A program made the position numbers and the translations under genes. From Kitasatospora phosalacinea (GTDB taxonomy: Bacteria > Actinomycetota > Actinomycetes > Streptomycetales > Streptomycetaceae), in assembly GCF_000717185.1 (NCBI RefSeq), contig NZ_JNYE01000002.1:62001-126000 (forward strand): DNA of 64,000 nucleotides. Reading direction: 5' to 3'. A model generated the notes under the pieces. The model was not told the origin of the DNA. It was given only the letters and a program-made list of their open reading frames with translations, and did no database searches. Below are positions 52,793 to 61,687 of the stretch, piece by piece; position 1 is the first letter of the stretch; every line of letters begins with the position of its first letter.

Positions 52793-53799
52793 AGGTCCCA
52801 CTCCTTCTCGGCCGCCCGTCCCGGGTCCTGCCCCGGCGGCACGGCGGGTCGTCCGGACACCCCGCGCAGCTGCCAGCCGAGCTGGAACAGGGTCTCCGCA
52901 TCGTAGAACTCCCGCAGCCGGGCGAGGTGACCGGACACCGTCCGCTCCGAGAGCCCCAGGCGGGAGGCGATCGCCCGCTGGGTCAGGCCGACCGCGAGCA
53001 GTTCGACCAGCTCCGGCGGGACGCCGCTCTCCCGCGGGCACCCGGCCAGCGCCTGCCAGTCGACCCGCTCGGCCCGCGCCCAGTCGCGCTCGAACAGGCC
53101 CACCAGGACGGCCAGCACCGCCGGGTCCTCCACCAGCACGGCCTGCCGGTCGTCCGGCGCGGCCGAGACCACCGCCACCCGGCGGTCGAAGATCACCATC
53201 CGGCGGAACGGCTCGTCCAGGACCCGGAACCGCTCCCCCGCGGCGGTCAGCTCGGCCGCGTAGCCGACGGTCGGCGGGTCGTCGAAGGCACCCGGCTGGT
53301 AGATCGACCGCAGCTCGATGCCGCCCGCCAGGAAACCCAGCGAACGGGCCCGGGTCTGCTGCATGTCCGCGACCGGGCGGGCGCCGCCGGGTTGGGCCGC
53401 CAAGGTCTCCTCGCGCATCTCCGACTCGATCCGGGCGATGTGGTGCGCGATCTGCTGCCCCGCCACCAGTTGCAGCGGCCGACCCGTCCGGCCGCGGCGC
53501 CGCGCGGCGTCGTACGCCTGGGTCAGGTCGCCCAGCTCGGCGGCCACCCGCTCGGCCTGCGCCAGCTTCCCCGACGCCGCGCTGCGCAGCCCGGCGCTCA
53601 CCCGCTCGGCGAACGCCCCCGGGTGGGCGGCCGTCAGCATCTGCCCGTAGTCGTGGTGCAGCAGCAGCCCCAGCTCGATCAACCCGAGGGCCGCGTCCGC
53701 GTCCTGCTCCATCGCCTCGCGCAGCAGCACCATGCCGCCCTGCGCGACCACCTCGCGGTACAGGGCGCGCTCGGCTTCGTTCGGCAACCGGGCGGTCAT
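52789..53799 (-). CDS. LuxR-type regulator, paralogue 2 of 7, 336 aa
   Basis: Same architecture as its neighbours. Distinctive points: the N-terminal part ends in TAAHPGAFAERVSAGL rather than the usual AVNPR motif; linker ETLAAQPGGARP; middle domain SIYQPGAFDDPP and DEPFRRMVIFDRRVAVV; helix-turn-helix from about residue 267 (AIASRLGLSERTVSGHL). A Pro/Gly-rich, charged C-terminal tail of about 25 residues extends beyond the common end. ATG overlapping the previous stop (ATGA). Confidence 0.9.
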   Translation of the reverse strand: MTARLPNEAERALYREVVAQGGMVLLREAMEQDADAALGLIELGLLLHHDYGQMLTAAHPGAFAERVSAGLRSAASGKLAQAERVAAELGDLTQAYDAARRRGRTGRPLQLVAGQQIAHHIARIESEMREETLAAQPGGARPVADMQQTRARSLGFLAGGIELRSIYQPGAFDDPPTVGYAAELTAAGERFRVLDEPFRRMVIFDRRVAVVSAAPDDRQAVLVEDPAVLAVLVGLFERDWARAERVDWQALAGCPRESGVPPELVELLAVGLTQRAIASRLGLSERTVSGHLARLREFYDAETLFQLGWQLRGVSGRPAVPPGQDPGRAAEKEWDL

Positions 53800-54749
53800 C
53801 GTGCGCCTCCGTGCATCAGCCAGCCGAGCTGGAAGAGGGTGTCGGCGCCGTGGTGCTCGCGCAGCCGCGCGAGGTGGGCGGCCACGGTGCGCTCGGAGAG
53901 GGCGAGGCGGGAGGCGATCGCCTTCTGGGTCAGCCCCGCGGCGAGCAGGTCGGTCAGCTCCGGGGGGACGCCGCTCTCGCGGGGGCGGCCCGCCAAGGCG
54001 TGCCAGTCGACGATCGTGGCCCGGGCCCAGTCGCGTTCGAAGAGGGCGACCAGGGTCGCGACCACGGTCGGGTCCTCGACGAAGGCGGCGCTGTTGTCGT
54101 CGGGGGCGGCGCTGATGATCGCCACCCGGCGGTCGAAGATCAGCATCTTCCGGAACGGCTCGTCCAGGACCCGGAGGCGTTCGCCCGCGGCGGCGACCGT
54201 CGCGGCGTAGTCGGTGGTGGGCGGGTCGGCCAGGGCGCCCGGCTGGTAGATGGTGCGCAGTTCGATGCCCCGGGACAGGAACCCCAGCGAGCGCTCCAGC
54301 GCCTGGCCCATCGCCCCGACCGGGCGGGCGCCGCCGGGTTGGGCCGCCAAGGTCTCCTCGCGCATCTCCGACTCGATCTGCAGGATCCGGTGCCGGATCT
54401 CCTGGCGGTCGGTCACCCGCTCCACGGCGCGCTCGCTGTCGGGGCGGCGCGGCGCGGCGTCGTACGCCTGGATCAAGTCCCAGAAGCGGGCCCCGGTCTG
54501 CTGGGAGCCGACCAGCTTCCGGACCGCCTCGTCGCGCAGCTCGGCGCTCAGTCGGTCGCTGACGGACCTCGGGTTGACGGCCGTCAGCGACCGGTCCGAG
54601 TCGTAGTGCACCAGCAGGCCCAGGTGGATCAGGTGCAGGGTGGCGTCCGGGGCCTGCTGCACCGCCTCGTCGAACGCCACCGAGCCGCCCCGGGCGAGGA
54701 CTTCGCGGTAGAGCTGCCGGTCGTCCTCGTCGAGGAGGGTCGCGGTCAC
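53796..54749 (-). CDS. LuxR-type regulator, paralogue 3 of 7, 317 aa
   Basis: The shortest copy, close to the family core without extensions. The linker EETLAAQPGGARPVG and the middle-domain start GIELRTIYQPGAL are nearly identical to paralogue 2, indicating a recent duplication or conversion. Middle domain DEPFRKMLIFDRRVAII; helix-turn-helix from about residue 268 (AIASRLALSERTVAAHL, with Ala for the usual Gly). Overlaps both neighbours by 4 bp. Confidence 0.9.
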   Translation of the reverse strand: MTATLLDEDDRQLYREVLARGGSVAFDEAVQQAPDATLHLIHLGLLVHYDSDRSLTAVNPRSVSDRLSAELRDEAVRKLVGSQQTGARFWDLIQAYDAAPRRPDSERAVERVTDRQEIRHRILQIESEMREETLAAQPGGARPVGAMGQALERSLGFLSRGIELRTIYQPGALADPPTTDYAATVAAAGERLRVLDEPFRKMLIFDRRVAIISAAPDDNSAAFVEDPTVVATLVALFERDWARATIVDWHALAGRPRESGVPPELTDLLAAGLTQKAIASRLALSERTVAAHLARLREHHGADTLFQLGWLMHGGAR

Positions 54750-55702
54750 CGGGCGCCCTCCCGCATCAGCCAGCCCAGTTGGAACAACGTCACCGCGTCG
54801 TAGCGCTCGCGCAGCCGGGCGAGGTGTTCGGCGACGGTGCGTTCGGACAGGCCCAGGCGGGTGGCGATCGCCTTCTGGGTGAGGCCGGCGACGAGCAGGC
54901 GGCTGACCTGTTCGACGACCGGGGAGACGCTGCTGCCCGCGAGGTCGTGCCAGGGGACGCGTTCGGCGCGTTCCCAGTCACGGAGGAAGAGCCCTACCAG
55001 GTGGTCGACCACGGCCGGGTCCTCGATGAACGCGGCGGTGCGGTTGTCGGCGGACGCGGAGATGATCGCCACCCGGCGGTCGAAGATCAGCATCCGGGTG
55101 AAGTCCTCGTCCAGGGAGCGCAGCCGCATGCCCCAACCGGTGGCCCGCACCGCGTAGTCGATCACCGCCGGGTCGGACTTGCTGACGGGCTGGTAGAAGA
55201 TGTCCATCCGGGCGCCGCCGGCCAGCGCCTTCTCGGTACGGGCGCTCTTCTCCAGGTACACCACGGGGCGACGACCGGGCTGGGCGGCCAGCACCTCCTC
55301 GCGGAAGTCCGCCTCGATCTGCAGCAGGCGGTGCCGGATCCGGTCCACGTCCAGCACGTGGGTGATCTGCTGCCCGTGGCCCTCGCGCCGGGCGGCGCTG
55401 TCGTACGCGTCGGTGAGGACGTCGAGTTCGGCGGGGACGTGCTCGGCCGCCTCGAACAGCCGGGTGCCGGCCTGGCGCAGTTCCCGGCTCAGCCGCACGC
55501 TGACGGTGCGCGGGTTGACCGCGGTGAGCTGCTCGCTCTCGTCGTGGTGGACCAGCAGCCCGAGCGCGAGCAGCCGGGCGGTGGCGGCGGCGTCCTGCTC
55601 GGTCGCCTCCCGGACCGACACCCGGCCGCCCGCCCGCAGCACGGACAGGTACAGCTCCTTCTCGGCCGCACCGGGCGGCTGCTCGATGACGGGCTCAGCC
55701 AT
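54746..55702 (-). CDS. LuxR-type regulator, paralogue 4 of 7, 318 aa
   Basis: N-terminal part EKELYLSVLRAGGRVSVREAT (in part), shared closely with paralogue 5. The QPGG motif becomes QPGRRP, and the usual TIYQPSAL segment reads DIFYQPVSKSD, so the sensor pocket probably differs. Middle domain DEDFTRMLIFDRRVAII; helix-turn-helix from about residue 269 (AIATRLGLSERTVAEHL). It overlaps the downstream gene by 4 bp and the upstream gene by 8 bp. Confidence 0.9.
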   Translation of the reverse strand: MAEPVIEQPPGAAEKELYLSVLRAGGRVSVREATEQDAAATARLLALGLLVHHDESEQLTAVNPRTVSVRLSRELRQAGTRLFEAAEHVPAELDVLTDAYDSAARREGHGQQITHVLDVDRIRHRLLQIEADFREEVLAAQPGRRPVVYLEKSARTEKALAGGARMDIFYQPVSKSDPAVIDYAVRATGWGMRLRSLDEDFTRMLIFDRRVAIISASADNRTAAFIEDPAVVDHLVGLFLRDWERAERVPWHDLAGSSVSPVVEQVSRLLVAGLTQKAIATRLGLSERTVAEHLARLRERYDAVTLFQLGWLMREGAR

Positions 55703-56699
55703 GCCGGCCGCCGTCCCGCATCAGCCAGCCGAGCTGGAACAGCGTCTCGGCGTCGTAGCGCTCGCGCAGCCGCGCGATGTGCCCGGCCACGGTCCGCTCG
55801 GACAGGCCCAGGCGGGAGGCGACCGCCCGCTGGGTGAGGCCCTGGGCGAGCAACTCGCCTACTCTGCGGAGTGCTTCGGGCAGTTCGCGGCCCACCTCGT
55901 CGAACCACGGGACGCGGACGGCGCGCTCCCAGTCGCGCTGGAACAGCCGGACCAGGTGGTCGACCACCGCGCGGTCCCCGATGAACGCCGCGCCGCTGCG
56001 GTTGTCGTCGACGGTGGCGATCACCGCGATCCGCCGGTCGAAGATCATCATCCGGGCGAACGGCTCGTCCAGGACCCGCAGCCGCATGCCCCAGTCGGTG
56101 GCCGCCGCCGCGTAGGCGGCCGTGTGCGGGGCCCGTCGGGCCACCGGCTGGTACAGGATGTCGGTCACCGCGCCGCGGGCCAGCGCGGCCCGGACCCGGG
56201 GGTTCTCGACCATGAACTCGGGTGCCCGTGGCCCGGGTTGGGCGGCCAGCACCTCGTCCCAGTGGTCGGACTCGATCGCCAGCAGCCGCTGCTGGATCTG
56301 CGCCTGGCCGAACACGTGGGCGATCCGGGTGTGCTGCCGGGTGGCCTCGTAGGAGTCGGTGAGGTCGTCGAGGCCGGCGCCCGCGGTCTCGGCCCGGGCC
56401 AGCAGGTCGCCCGCGCCCGCCCGCAGCGCGGCGGCCAGCTTGGCGGTGGCGATGCGCGGGTTCACGGCCACCACCCACTCCTGGTAGGCGTACTGGCTCA
56501 GCAGGCCGAGCTCCAGCAGCCGGGTGGCGGCCGCCGCGTCCTGCTCCATCAGCTCCCGCAGCGAGACCCGGCCGGACCGCAGCACGGACAGGTACAGCTC
56601 CTTCTCGGCCGGGCCGGGCGGCACCGCGTACGAGGGGCCGGAGTCCGGCCGGGCGGCGGGGCGGGGCGGGGGTGCGGCGGGCGGCGGGGCGTCAGGCAT
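55695..56699 (-). CDS. LuxR-type regulator, paralogue 5 of 7, 334 aa
   Basis: A Pro/Ala-rich N-terminal tail of about 30 residues precedes the family core (EKELYLSVLRSGRVSLREL). Here AVNPR is followed by IATAKLAAALRAG, the linker reads VLAAQPGPRAPE, and the sensor has DILYQPVARRAP. Middle domain DEPFARMMIFDRRIAVI; helix-turn-helix from about residue 283 (AVASRLGLSERTVAGHI). Eight-bp overlaps on both sides. Confidence 0.9.
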   Translation of the reverse strand: MPDAPPPAAPPPRPAARPDSGPSYAVPPGPAEKELYLSVLRSGRVSLRELMEQDAAAATRLLELGLLSQYAYQEWVVAVNPRIATAKLAAALRAGAGDLLARAETAGAGLDDLTDSYEATRQHTRIAHVFGQAQIQQRLLAIESDHWDEVLAAQPGPRAPEFMVENPRVRAALARGAVTDILYQPVARRAPHTAAYAAAATDWGMRLRVLDEPFARMMIFDRRIAVIATVDDNRSGAAFIGDRAVVDHLVRLFQRDWERAVRVPWFDEVGRELPEALRRVGELLAQGLTQRAVASRLGLSERTVAGHIARLRERYDAETLFQLGWLMRDGGRHG

Positions 56700-57750
56700 C
56701 GTGCTTCCCCCTTCGCATCAGCCAGCCGAGTTGGAACAGGGTGTCGGCGCCGTACAGGTCGCGCAGGCGGGAGATGTGGCCCGCGACGGTGCGTTCGGAC
56801 AGGCCCAGGCGGGTGGCGATGGCCTTCTGGGTGAGGCCCTGGGCGAGCAGGCGGCCGATCTGGGCGGCGGTGGCCTGGGCGGGGGCGCTGTCGAGCAGGC
56901 TGTTCCAGCAGACGCGTTCGGCCCGGTCCCAGTCGCGGTCGAAGTTGGCGACGATCATCGCCACGGTGGCGGGGTCGGAGATGATCGCGGCCCGCTTGTG
57001 GTCGTCGGTGGCGGACACCACCGCGGTGGTGCGGTCGAAGACCAGGGCGCGCCGGAAGGGCTCGTCGAGCAGCCGGACCTCGCCGCCGGCCCCGGTGACG
57101 GTGGCGGCGTAGCGGATCGCGGCGGGCTCGGTGAGCGCGGCGGGCTGGTAGAGGGTGAGGCTCCGGCAGCCGCGGCGCAGCACCGAGAGTTCCTGGCGCA
57201 GCGACAGTTCCAGCGCGGCGGGAACCGGTTGGCCCGGCTGCGCGGACAGCGCCTCCTCCCGGCAGGTGGAGCCGAGTTGGGCGATCCGCTGGCGGATGTG
57301 CTCGCGTCCGGTGACCTGGAGGTCGGCGGGGGCGGGTTCGGTGCTCCGGGGCACGCTGTCGTAGGCGGCGATCAGCGGGTCGAGCTCGGCGGTGAGGCGT
57401 TCGGCCCGGTTGAGCAGGCGGGTGGCCTCGGCGTTCATCTCGGTGCTGAGGGTGTCGGCGACGAAACGGGGGTTGACGGCCAGGTAGGAGCCGTCCATGC
57501 CGTCGCGCTCCAGCAGCCCGGTGCGCAGCAGTTCGGCGAGGGCCTGCGGCTGCCCGGCGGCGGGCAGGCCGGGTCCGCCGGTGGCGGGCAGGTCGGGTCC
57601 GCCGGTGGCGGTGGCGGCCGTGATCCGGCCGCCGGCTTCGAGCACGTCCAGGTAGAGGCGCCAGGCCCGTTCGTCGATCGGCCCGTGCACCGCGGCGGCG
57701 GCGGAGGCTGGGACGGGGACGGGGACGGTCGGGGGGGTCGGGTCAGCCAC
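56692..57750 (-). CDS. LuxR-type regulator, paralogue 6 of 7, 352 aa
   Basis: The N-terminal part contains a short Gly/Pro repeat (ATGGPDLPATGGPGLPA) inserted into the winged-helix region. The middle domain has SLTLYQPAALTEP, DEPFRRALVFDRTTAVV and DHKRAAIISDPATVAMIV, the most changed sensor segment among the seven. Helix-turn-helix from about residue 301 (AIATRLGLSERTVAGHI). It overlaps both neighbours by 8 bp. Confidence 0.9.
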   Translation of the reverse strand: MADPTPPTVPVPVPASAAAAVHGPIDERAWRLYLDVLEAGGRITAATATGGPDLPATGGPGLPAAGQPQALAELLRTGLLERDGMDGSYLAVNPRFVADTLSTEMNAEATRLLNRAERLTAELDPLIAAYDSVPRSTEPAPADLQVTGREHIRQRIAQLGSTCREEALSAQPGQPVPAALELSLRQELSVLRRGCRSLTLYQPAALTEPAAIRYAATVTGAGGEVRLLDEPFRRALVFDRTTAVVSATDDHKRAAIISDPATVAMIVANFDRDWDRAERVCWNSLLDSAPAQATAAQIGRLLAQGLTQKAIATRLGLSERTVAGHISRLRDLYGADTLFQLGWLMRRGKHDA

Positions 57751-58918
57751 GGCCGCCGCCGCCTCTCATCAGCCAACCGAGTTGGAACAGGGTGCCGGCG
57801 CCGTACAGGTCGCGCAGCCGGGAGATGTGGCCCGCGACGGTGCGTTCGGACAGGCCCAGGCGGGTGGCGACGGCGCGCTGGGTGAGGCCCTGGGCGAGCA
57901 GGCGGCCGACCCGGTGGGTGATGCTGCGGGTGAGGGCGCGGGGGTCGAGGTGCTGCCAGTGGACCTGTTCGGCGCGGGCCCAGTCGCGTTCGAACCCGGC
58001 CACCAGGTAGGCGATGGCGGCGGGGTCCTCGACGAACGCGGCGCGGCTGTGGTCCTCGGTGGCGGGGATGACGGCGACCCGCCGGTCGATGACGATCAGG
58101 CGGAGGAACGGCTCGTCCAGGACCCGCAGTTGGGCGCCGTGCTCGCTCATCGCGGTGGCGTGCCGGACGGCGCTGTCCTCGGTGAGGGCGACGGGCTGGT
58201 AGAGGGCGCGCAGGGTGGCGCCGCGGCCGAGCATCCGCCGGTCCTGGGTGTGGGCGAGTTCGAGGACGGCGGGCGGGCGCAGGCCGGGTTGGGCGCTGAG
58301 CAGTTCGAGGCGGCAGTCGGAGACGAGGCGGGCGATCCGCAGCCGGATGTCCTCCTGGCCGTCGACGTAGACGGCCTGCCTGGTCCGGTCGGCGGGCCGG
58401 GGGACGGCGTCGTAGGCGCGGGCGAGCGGGTCGAGCGCGGCGGGCAGCCGGTCGGCGTCGAGCAGCAGGCGGGTGGCGCGGGCGCGCAGGTCGGCGCCGA
58501 GGCGGTCGGCGACGGCGCGCGGGCTGACCGCGACGTAGCAGTGGTCGATCCGGTTGAGCAGGACCAGTCCGACGGCCACCAGCTGCTCCAGCATGGCCTG
58601 TTGGCGTTCGGCGGTGAGGCCGCTGCCGGGCTGGGGCGGGGCGTCGAGCGGGATCCGGCCGCCGGCGGCGAGGACGGCCAGGTAGAGCCGGGCGGCGTCC
58701 TCCTCGGGCAGGCCGGTGTCCGGGTCGAACGGTGCGCCGTCCGGGTGGGACGGTGCGGTGCCCCGCCGGAACGGTGCGGTGCCCCGTCGCCACGGTGCGC
58801 CGTCCGGTCGGGACGGTGCGGTGTCCTGGTCCGCGGGCCCGCCGTCCGGGTGGGACGGTGCGGTGTCCTGGTGGGACGGTGCGGTGTCCGGTTCGGACTC
58901 CGGGTGGTCCGCTGCCAC
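57743..58918 (-). CDS. LuxR-type regulator, paralogue 7 of 7 (first gene of the operon), 391 aa
   Basis: The longest copy and the probable promoter-proximal gene. Residues about 10-75 are a degenerate repeat of TAPSHPDGAP type, unlike any other copy. The core follows: AARLYLAVLAAGGRI, AVSPRAVADRLGADL, LLSAQPGLRPP, ALYQPVALTED, DEPFLRLIVIDRRVAVI and the helix-turn-helix from about residue 340 (AVATRLGLSERTVAGHI). The GTG start has GGGAG 9 nt upstream. It is followed by 655 nt without a convincing gene. Confidence 0.88.
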   Translation of the reverse strand: MAADHPESEPDTAPSHQDTAPSHPDGGPADQDTAPSRPDGAPWRRGTAPFRRGTAPSHPDGAPFDPDTGLPEEDAARLYLAVLAAGGRIPLDAPPQPGSGLTAERQQAMLEQLVAVGLVLLNRIDHCYVAVSPRAVADRLGADLRARATRLLLDADRLPAALDPLARAYDAVPRPADRTRQAVYVDGQEDIRLRIARLVSDCRLELLSAQPGLRPPAVLELAHTQDRRMLGRGATLRALYQPVALTEDSAVRHATAMSEHGAQLRVLDEPFLRLIVIDRRVAVIPATEDHSRAAFVEDPAAIAYLVAGFERDWARAEQVHWQHLDPRALTRSITHRVGRLLAQGLTQRAVATRLGLSERTVAGHISRLRDLYGAGTLFQLGWLMRGGGGRG

Positions 58919-59573
58919 GTCGAGCGCTCCCTGCCGTGTTCCTCCGTTTGCGGATGATGATCCCAGCAGGGCCGTCGGGCTCGACGGCGGGAGTCACCCC
59001 CGCGACTACGGGCGCGTCCCCCGGGGCGGGTGCCGTCGGCACCCGGACCCCGGGGGACCCGCTCGTGTTACGCCAGCGTCATGGCGCTTCGGCGAGGCGG
59101 AGCAGCAACGCCTCACCGATCCGGTCACGGCAGCCACCACCACACGTGGCGTGCCGGCCGGTGCTCTTCCCCCCGTTGCGCAGATACGAACGCACCTGTC
59201 GCCCCCACGCGAAGAGCAAGTCGCCGACTCGGGCTGCGGCTGCCCCGGACGACTTGGCGTGACTACACCCTCACAGCGCGGCGTACTCCGAACAAGTGCT
59301 CTCCGGCTGCAGGTTCCCGCAAGTGCAGGAACCTGCAGCAAACTCCCCGGCGCGGTGTCCGGAATAACGCTTTTCCGGCCTTGCCCCCCTCTTCCGAACA
59401 ACCATTCGGAAGCGGGGCCGGAGCGCCCGGACCGGGGGCGTCGCGGCGGCTCGGAATGTCACTGCCCCGGAACGGAATTCAGCAATCCTCCGCCGAATCC
59501 ACCGATCCGGAATCGCCTCCGCCGAATGCCGCCGGTCGGCCGCCCGCGACCGCGGGCCCCGCGGCGGCGCCGG
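58919..59573. other. 655-nt intergenic region upstream of the regulator operon
   Basis: It should contain the promoter of the seven-gene operon (minus). Frames in it look non-coding. It holds a perfect 12-bp inverted repeat (59306-59339), an 8-bp inverted repeat CTTCCGAA-N6-TTCGGAAG (59391-59412), and G/C-rich hairpins near 59010-59060. Confidence 0.6.
59306..59339. promoter_or_regulatory. Perfect 12-bp inverted repeat, possible regulator site
   Basis: GCTGCAGGTTCC-N10-GGAACCTGCAGC lies about 390 nt upstream of paralogue 7 and 235 nt past the TDT stop. No T-run follows either arm. It is a candidate operator or structured RNA element. Confidence 0.45.
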
Positions 59574-60674
59574 TCACAGCAGGCGGCCCGCCCGCAGGCC
59601 GGCCGCGGTGCGCGCCAGGGCCACCGCCCAGACGGCGAGCAGCAGCAGGTAGAGCGCGGCCGCGAGCGCGGTGAATCCGGCGAATCCGGTGTGGGCGGCG
59701 AGTCCGGTCGCACCGGTGACGAGCGTTCCGACCGGGAAGGTGGCGGCCCACCAGGTCATCGCGAACGGCATTTCGGCACGCAGTGCCCGCAGGTTGGCAG
59801 CCAGTGCCACCGCCAGCCACAGCAGCGCGAATCCCGTGACCGCAATGCCGTACACCTCGGCCAGTCCGCGGGCGACCGCCACCGCCCCCGGCCCGGCGCC
59901 GGGGAGGGCGAGCGGGACGGCGTCGGCGAACTTCTGCACGGCGGTGGTGGACTGGCCGAGCGGCCCGAGCACCAGGAACAGCGACGGGGTCAGCACCAGC
60001 GCGGGCAGCTTGTTGTGCAGCAGCCCGCCGAGCACCACCGGCAGCAGCGCCAGGGTGGCCAGCAGGCTGGCGCCGAGCATCGCCGCGCAGCCGTACAGCA
60101 GCGCCTGCCGGGCCGCCCCCTCGGGCAGGTGCGGGACGAGCGCGGGGCCGCACGCGGCGGCCACCATCGGCGCGACCACCGGCAGCAGCCAGGTCGGGTC
60201 GGCCGCCAGGGCGGACAGCCGGTGCCGGGTGATCATCAGGTACGGCAGCCCGGCGGCCACCACCAGTGCGTACGCCGTGCCGACCGTCCACAGCAGCGCG
60301 TCCAGCGCGAGGGCGCCCCGGGCGCCGAGCAGCGGGCCGCCGACGGTCAGCGCGCCGTACCCGACGGCCAGCAGGGCCATCGGCGGGCAGCCGTAGAAGA
60401 CGGCGGCGGACGGGTCCTCCAGCAGGGTGCGCCGGGCCTGCTCGCGGTGCCGGGTCAGGTGGACGGCGCGGCCGGCCAGCAGGGCGGCCAGCATCAGCAG
60501 CGAGAGCGTCCAGACCGCTTCGGCGAAGGCCGTCCGGCCGGGCACGTCCACCGGCAGGGCGGCGGCGGCGTTGCCGGTGATCGCGGTGCCCATCACGGTG
60601 GCGTACCAGTTGGGGCCGAGCCGGGACAGGTCGGGGCTGCGCAGGGTGGCGCGCGGCGCGAGGAGGGTTGCCAT
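59574..60674 (-). CDS. TDT/SLAC1-type transporter, 366 aa
   Basis: About ten hydrophobic helices. The pattern GPNWYATVMGTAITGNA near the N-terminus, GCPPMALLAVGYGAL, and LGPLGQSTTAVQKFAD fits the tellurite-resistance/dicarboxylate transporter (TDT) family, which includes sulfite exporters. Substrate unknown. The ATG has GGTGGGG 2-3 nt upstream, which is close. It is divergent from a LysR regulator 70 nt away, which probably controls it. Confidence 0.88.
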   Translation of the reverse strand: MATLLAPRATLRSPDLSRLGPNWYATVMGTAITGNAAAALPVDVPGRTAFAEAVWTLSLLMLAALLAGRAVHLTRHREQARRTLLEDPSAAVFYGCPPMALLAVGYGALTVGGPLLGARGALALDALLWTVGTAYALVVAAGLPYLMITRHRLSALAADPTWLLPVVAPMVAAACGPALVPHLPEGAARQALLYGCAAMLGASLLATLALLPVVLGGLLHNKLPALVLTPSLFLVLGPLGQSTTAVQKFADAVPLALPGAGPGAVAVARGLAEVYGIAVTGFALLWLAVALAANLRALRAEMPFAMTWWAATFPVGTLVTGATGLAAHTGFAGFTALAAALYLLLLAVWAVALARTAAGLRAGRLL

Positions 60675-60721
60675 GGCCCCACCCTGAGCCGCCGCGGGGG
60701 GCGCGGGTAGTGGGACGTCCG

Positions 60722-60735
60722 CTATGAGGACATAG
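60722..60735. promoter_or_regulatory. LysR-type operator
   Basis: CTATG-AGGA-CATAG is a perfect dyad containing the T-N11-A pattern of LysR sites. It lies 9 nt before the LysR start, between it and the divergent TDT gene. Confidence 0.65.
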
Positions 60736-60744
60736 CCTGGGCCT

Positions 60745-61668
60745 ATGGCCCTCTCCCCGCACGTCCCGGAACTCGGCGCCCTGGAGCTGCTGCTCGCGGT
60801 GGCGCGGCTGGGCAGCGTCGGCCGGGCCGCCGCCGAACTGGGCGTCAGCCAGCCCGCCGCCAGCGCCCGGATCAAGGGCATGGAGCGGCAGATCGGGGTG
60901 CCGCTGCTGGAGCGCTCGCCGCGCGGCTCCCGGCCCACCGAGGCGGGGCGGCTGGTGGTCGAGTGGGCCCGGCAGGTGGTGGAGGCCGCGCAGGCCCTGG
61001 ACGCCGGGATCGACGCGCTGCGCGGCCGCCGGGACGCCCGGCTGCGGGTGGTGGCCAGCCTGACCGTCGCCGAGTACCTGATGCCGGGCTGGCTGCTGGC
61101 TCTGAACGAGGCCAGCCCCGGCACCGCCGTCACCCTGCGCACCGCCAACTCGCACGACGTCGCCGCCCAGGTGCTGGCGGGCGAGGCCGACCTCGGCTTC
61201 GTCGAGGGCACCTCCACCCCGCCCGGCCTGTCCGGCGCAGTGGTGGCCGCCGACCGGCTGGTGGTGGTGGTCTCCCCCGAGCACCGCTGGGCCCGCCGCC
61301 GGGTCCCGGTCACCGGCGCCGAGCTGGCCGCCACCCCGCTGGTGCTGCGCGAGGTCGGCTCCGGGACGCGGGAGGTGCTGGAGGAGGCCCTCGCCCCGTA
61401 CGGCGGCCCGGCCGCGCCGCGGCTGGAGCTGGCCTCCTCGACGGCGCTGAAGGCGGCCGCGATGACCGGCGCGGACCCGGTCTGCCTGAGCGAGCTGGCG
61501 GTGACCGAGGAACTGGCCACCCGCCGCCTGGTGGCCGTGCCGCTGGACGGGCTGGAGCTCCAGCGCCCGCTGCGCGCGGTCTGGCCGGCCGGGCAGCGCC
61601 CGGCGGGCCCGGCCCGCGAGCTGCTGGGGCTGACCCGGGCACCCGCCGGCGGCCCCCGGAAGAACTGA
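60745..61668 (+). CDS. LysR family transcriptional regulator, 307 aa
   Basis: N-terminal winged helix (ELLLAVARLGSVGRAAAELGVSQPAASARI over residues 12-41, given in part) followed by the effector domain from about residue 95. The layout next to a transporter matches LysR regulators controlling the divergent gene. GCCTATGG surrounds the ATG with no ribosome site; the operator is immediately upstream. Confidence 0.93.
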   Translation: MALSPHVPELGALELLLAVARLGSVGRAAAELGVSQPAASARIKGMERQIGVPLLERSPRGSRPTEAGRLVVEWARQVVEAAQALDAGIDALRGRRDARLRVVASLTVAEYLMPGWLLALNEASPGTAVTLRTANSHDVAAQVLAGEADLGFVEGTSTPPGLSGAVVAADRLVVVVSPEHRWARRRVPVTGAELAATPLVLREVGSGTREVLEEALAPYGGPAAPRLELASSTALKAAAMTGADPVCLSELAVTEELATRRLVAVPLDGLELQRPLRAVWPAGQRPAGPARELLGLTRAPAGGPRKN

Positions 61669-61687
61669 GTGAGAAGGCTTCGTAAAA

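Noticed and set aside
59006..59401. Minus-strand gene upstream of the regulator operon
   Set aside because: The translation is Arg/Gly/Pro/Ser-rich without domain features, and no ribosome site precedes it.
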